A stretch of 64,000 bases of DNA, from contig NZ_JAAVVC010000003.1 of assembly GCF_018449725.1 (NCBI RefSeq), positions 434,001-498,000 on the forward strand, given 5' to 3'. The position numbers and the translations under genes were made by a program. Below are positions 61,914-64,000 of the stretch, piece after piece (position 1 is the first letter of the stretch; every line of letters starts with the position of its first letter). A model generated the notes under the pieces. It did no database searches. It saw nothing but the letters and a program-made list of their open reading frames with translations, and was not told the origin of the DNA. The DNA is from Pseudomonas sp. dw_612 (lineage in GTDB: Bacteria > Pseudomonadota > Gammaproteobacteria > Pseudomonadales > Pseudomonadaceae).

Positions 61914-62588
61914 CTACTCGGCGCGCAGGGTTTTGACGCCTTCACTCGTTCCCAACAACAGCAAATCCGCCGGACGCGCCGCGAACAAACCGTTGGTGAC
62001 CACGCCGACGATCGCATTGATCTGCGTCTCCAGCTCCACCGGGTTGGTGATCTGCATGTTGAACACGTCGAGGATGATGTTGCCGTTGTCGGTCAGCACG
62101 CCCTCGCGGTAAACCGGGTCGCCGCCCAGTTTCACCAATTCGCGGGCCACGTGGCTGCGGGCCATCGGGATCACTTCCACCGGCAGCGGGAACGCGCCGA
62201 GCACCGGCACCAGTTTGCTGCCGTCGGCGATGCAGATGAAGGTCTTGGCCACGGCCGCGACGATTTTCTCGCGGGTCAGGGCCGCGCCGCCGCCCTTGAT
62301 CAGGTTCAGGTGCTCGTCGCTTTCATCGGCGCCGTCGACGTAGAACTCCAGGTCGCTGACGGTGTTCAGTTCATACACCGGAATCCCGTGGCCCTTGAGG
62401 CGCGCGGCGGTGGCTTCGGAGCTGGCGACGGCGCCATCGAACGCGCCCTTGTGCTTGGCCAGTGCATCGATGAAGCAGTTGGCGGTGGAGCCGGTGCCGA
62501 CGCCGACGACGCTCTTGTCATCGAGTTTCGGAAGGATGAAGTCGACGGCGGCCTGGGCCACTGCCTGTTTGAGTTGATCCTGAGTCAT
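61914..62588 (-). CDS. rpiA: Ribose-5-phosphate isomerase A
   Basis: A 224-residue RpiA, interconverting ribose-5-phosphate and ribulose-5-phosphate. Motifs are [45 protein letters not shown] (acid/base Asp, Glu and Lys) and [15 protein letters not shown]. Size matches E. coli RpiA. It is divergent from ilvA, and the 292-nt gap 62589-62880 contains a REPIN (62719-62809) and both promoters. rpiA-ilvA adjacency is conserved in Pseudomonas. Confidence 0.96.
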   Translation of the reverse strand: MTQDQLKQAVAQAAVDFILPKLDDKSVVGVGTGSTANCFIDALAKHKGAFDGAVASSEATAARLKGHGIPVYELNTVSDLEFYVDGADESDEHLNLIKGGGAALTREKIVAAVAKTFICIADGSKLVPVLGAFPLPVEVIPMARSHVARELVKLGGDPVYREGVLTDNGNIILDVFNMQITNPVELETQINAIVGVVTNGLFAARPADLLLLGTSEGVKTLRAE

Positions 62589-62718
62589 GCGGGCTCCGAA
62601 GCGGGCAAGGGGGGAACGGAAAGGCCGGCATTATAGGCTTCGGGGCGGGGAAGGTCATTGCCCGATTGGCAGGTGGCGACAGTTACCTCACCCATAACCC
62701 TAACCGTGACGATGACCT

Positions 62719-62809
62719 GTAGGAGCGAGGCTTGCCCGCGAAGAGGCCGTCACATCCAGCATGAATGTTGGCATTTGGATCGCGTTCGCGGGCAAGCCTC
62801 GCTCCTACA
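62719..62809. repeat. REP doublet (GTAGGAG variant) between rpiA and ilvA
   Basis: TGTAGGAGCGAGGCTTGCCC and complement GGGCAAGCCTCGCTCCTACA; same variant as 24801-24900. It is unusual in lying between divergent rather than convergent genes. Confidence 0.88.
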
Positions 62810-62880
62810 AGTGTGGTCGCCCGCCCAACAGCCGGGTTAGACTCCTTGGCCCTGCCCAACCCGCTCAGTGATGCTTTCCG

Positions 62881-64000
62881 ATGCTCGAACAGTACGTCAA
62901 AAAGATCCTCACCTCGCGCGTTTATGACGTTGCCGTAGAAACCCCGTTGCAGACTGCTCGCCAGCTCTCCGAGCGGCTGGGCAACAGTATTTGGCTCAAG
63001 CGCGAAGACTTGCAGCCGGTGTTCTCGTTCAAGATTCGCGGCGCTTACAACAAGCTGACCCAGTTGAGCGATGAAGAACGCGCGCGCGGCGTGGTGACCG
63101 CCTCGGCGGGCAATCATGCGCAGGGCCTCGCCCTGGCGGCCAAGGTGTTGGGGGTGAAAGCGACCATCGTCATGCCCAAGACCACGCCTGAAATCAAAGT
63201 CGAAGGCGTGCGTTCCCGTGGCGGCAAAGTGGTGTTGCACGGCGATTCGTTCCCGGAAGCCCTGGCCTACTCGCTGAAACTGGTCGACGAAAAAGGCTAC
63301 GTCTACATCCATCCGTACGACGATCCCCACACCATTGCCGGGCAGGGCACGGTCGCGATGGAGATCCTGCGCCAACACCCAGGCCGTCTCGATGCGATTT
63401 TCGTCCCGGTGGGCGGCGGTGGCCTGATCGCCGGCATCGCGGCGTATGTGAAATACCTGCGCCCGGAAATCAAGATCATTGGCGTCGAGCCGGACGATTC
63501 CAATTGCCTGCAAGCCGCCATGGCCGCCGGCGAACGGGTGATTCTGCCGACCGTGGGCATCTTCGCCGACGGCGTGGCCGTGGCGCAGATCGGTCAGCAC
63601 ACCTTTGATATCTGCAAAGACTACGTCGATGAAGTGATCACCGTCAGCACCGACGAAATCTGCGCGGCGATCAAGGATATCTACGACGATACCCGCTCGA
63701 TCACCGAGCCTGCCGGTGCCTTGGGCGTGGCCGGGATCAAGAAGTACGTGGACCTGAATGGCGTCACCGGCCAGACCTTCGTGGCTATCGACTCCGGTGC
63801 CAACGTCAACTTCGATCGCCTGCGCCACGTTGCCGAACGCGCCGAACTGGGCGAGGGCCGCGAAGCCATCATCGCCGTGACCATCCCCGAGAAACCGGGC
63901 AGCTTCAAGGCGTTCTGCGAGGCCATCGGCAAGCGCCAGATCACCGAATTCAACTACCGCTACAACACCGGCAGCGAAGCGCACATCTTCGTGGGCGTGC
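62881..64000 (+). CDS. ilvA: Threonine ammonia-lyase, biosynthetic (5' part, cut by window end)
   Basis: The first 373 residues of IlvA (full length about 500). It deaminates threonine to 2-oxobutyrate in isoleucine synthesis. The PLP lysine is Lys51 in SFKIRGAYNKL; the cofactor phosphate loop is VGGGGLIAGI and SAGNHAQGLALAAKV lies near 80. The final visible part (AIIAVTIPEKPGSFKAFCEA) begins the C-terminal ACT-like regulatory domain, so this is the allosteric biosynthetic form. The ATG at 62881 has no strong Shine-Dalgarno but starts the conserved MLEQYVKKIL. Confidence 0.95.
   Translation, partial: MLEQYVKKILTSRVYDVAVETPLQTARQLSERLGNSIWLKREDLQPVFSFKIRGAYNKLTQLSDEERARGVVTASAGNHAQGLALAAKVLGVKATIVMPKTTPEIKVEGVRSRGGKVVLHGDSFPEALAYSLKLVDEKGYVYIHPYDDPHTIAGQGTVAMEILRQHPGRLDAIFVPVGGGGLIAGIAAYVKYLRPEIKIIGVEPDDSNCLQAAMAAGERVILPTVGIFADGVAVAQIGQHTFDICKDYVDEVITVSTDEICAAIKDIYDDTRSITEPAGALGVAGIKKYVDLNGVTGQTFVAIDSGANVNFDRLRHVAERAELGEGREAIIAVTIPEKPGSFKAFCEAIGKRQITEFNYRYNTGSEAHIFVGV

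Overview
The window is a chromosomal segment of a Pseudomonas from the fluorescens group. This rests on GC-rich codon use, Pseudomonas-type gene families (DUF2388, OprD porins, spu polyamine genes, a HacB-type acylase), about twenty palindromic REP/REPIN elements of the GCGAGCAAGCCCGCTC type, and gene order. The left part follows the order I recall from P. aeruginosa PAO1 around zapA-pepP-ubiH-gcvTHP-argE-argA. The right part follows the PAO1 order spu-hacB-serA-rpiA-ilvA. A sulfur-scavenging block (lsfA and ssuEADCBF) lies between them. No database search was possible; family names come from recognition of the translated sequence.

Layout. 1-5.6 kb: start of the 6S RNA gene, zapA and a small coiled-coil gene on the minus strand, then ygfB-pepP-ubiH-DUF4442-ubiI on the plus strand (ubiquinone synthesis). 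5.7-8.5 kb: iron(III) ABC uptake pair behind a good Fur-box match. 8.6-14.5 kb: glycine cleavage system gcvT-gcvH and gcvP, split by a convergent DegT-type aminotransferase. 14.6-19.8 kb: minus-strand envelope genes (beta-barrel protein, DUF2388, NfeD, QmcA/SPFH), an orphan GspE-type ATPase and an ACT-like small protein. 19.9-24.8 kb: Lrp regulator, CYTH-CHAD protein, argE and argA; argA has a candidate arginine-codon leader peptide.

24.9-33.2 kb: a decayed tauA-like relic, an OprD porin, lsfA and the ssu alkanesulfonate operon. 33.3-44.7 kb: TetR regulator flanked by two related inverted REPINs, then polyamine catabolism and uptake (two gamma-glutamylpolyamine synthetases, aminotransferase spuC, two binding proteins and the spuFGH transporter). 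The gene that should hydrolyse gamma-glutamyl intermediates is a truncated, frameshifted relic between the two synthetases. 44.8-48.3 kb: two regulator/enzyme pairs (HD-domain with a GlxA-type regulator; AhpD-like with an AraC regulator, separated by helically phased direct repeats). 48.4-55.9 kb: HacB-like acylase and a run of small exported or cytoplasmic proteins, including a one-lobed solute-binding protein. 56.0-64 kb: serA divergent from a D-2-hydroxyglutarate dehydrogenase across a 30-bp near-palindrome, a fumarylacetoacetate-hydrolase-family gene, two paralogous SdiA-regulated/CarP-like beta-propellers, rpiA and the 5' part of ilvA.

I see no phage, integron, CRISPR array, insertion sequence or defence island. 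The most interesting items are the argA leader, the two relic genes inside otherwise intact pathways, the regulatory palindromes and direct repeats, and the REPIN load. I do not see a wholly new multi-gene system.
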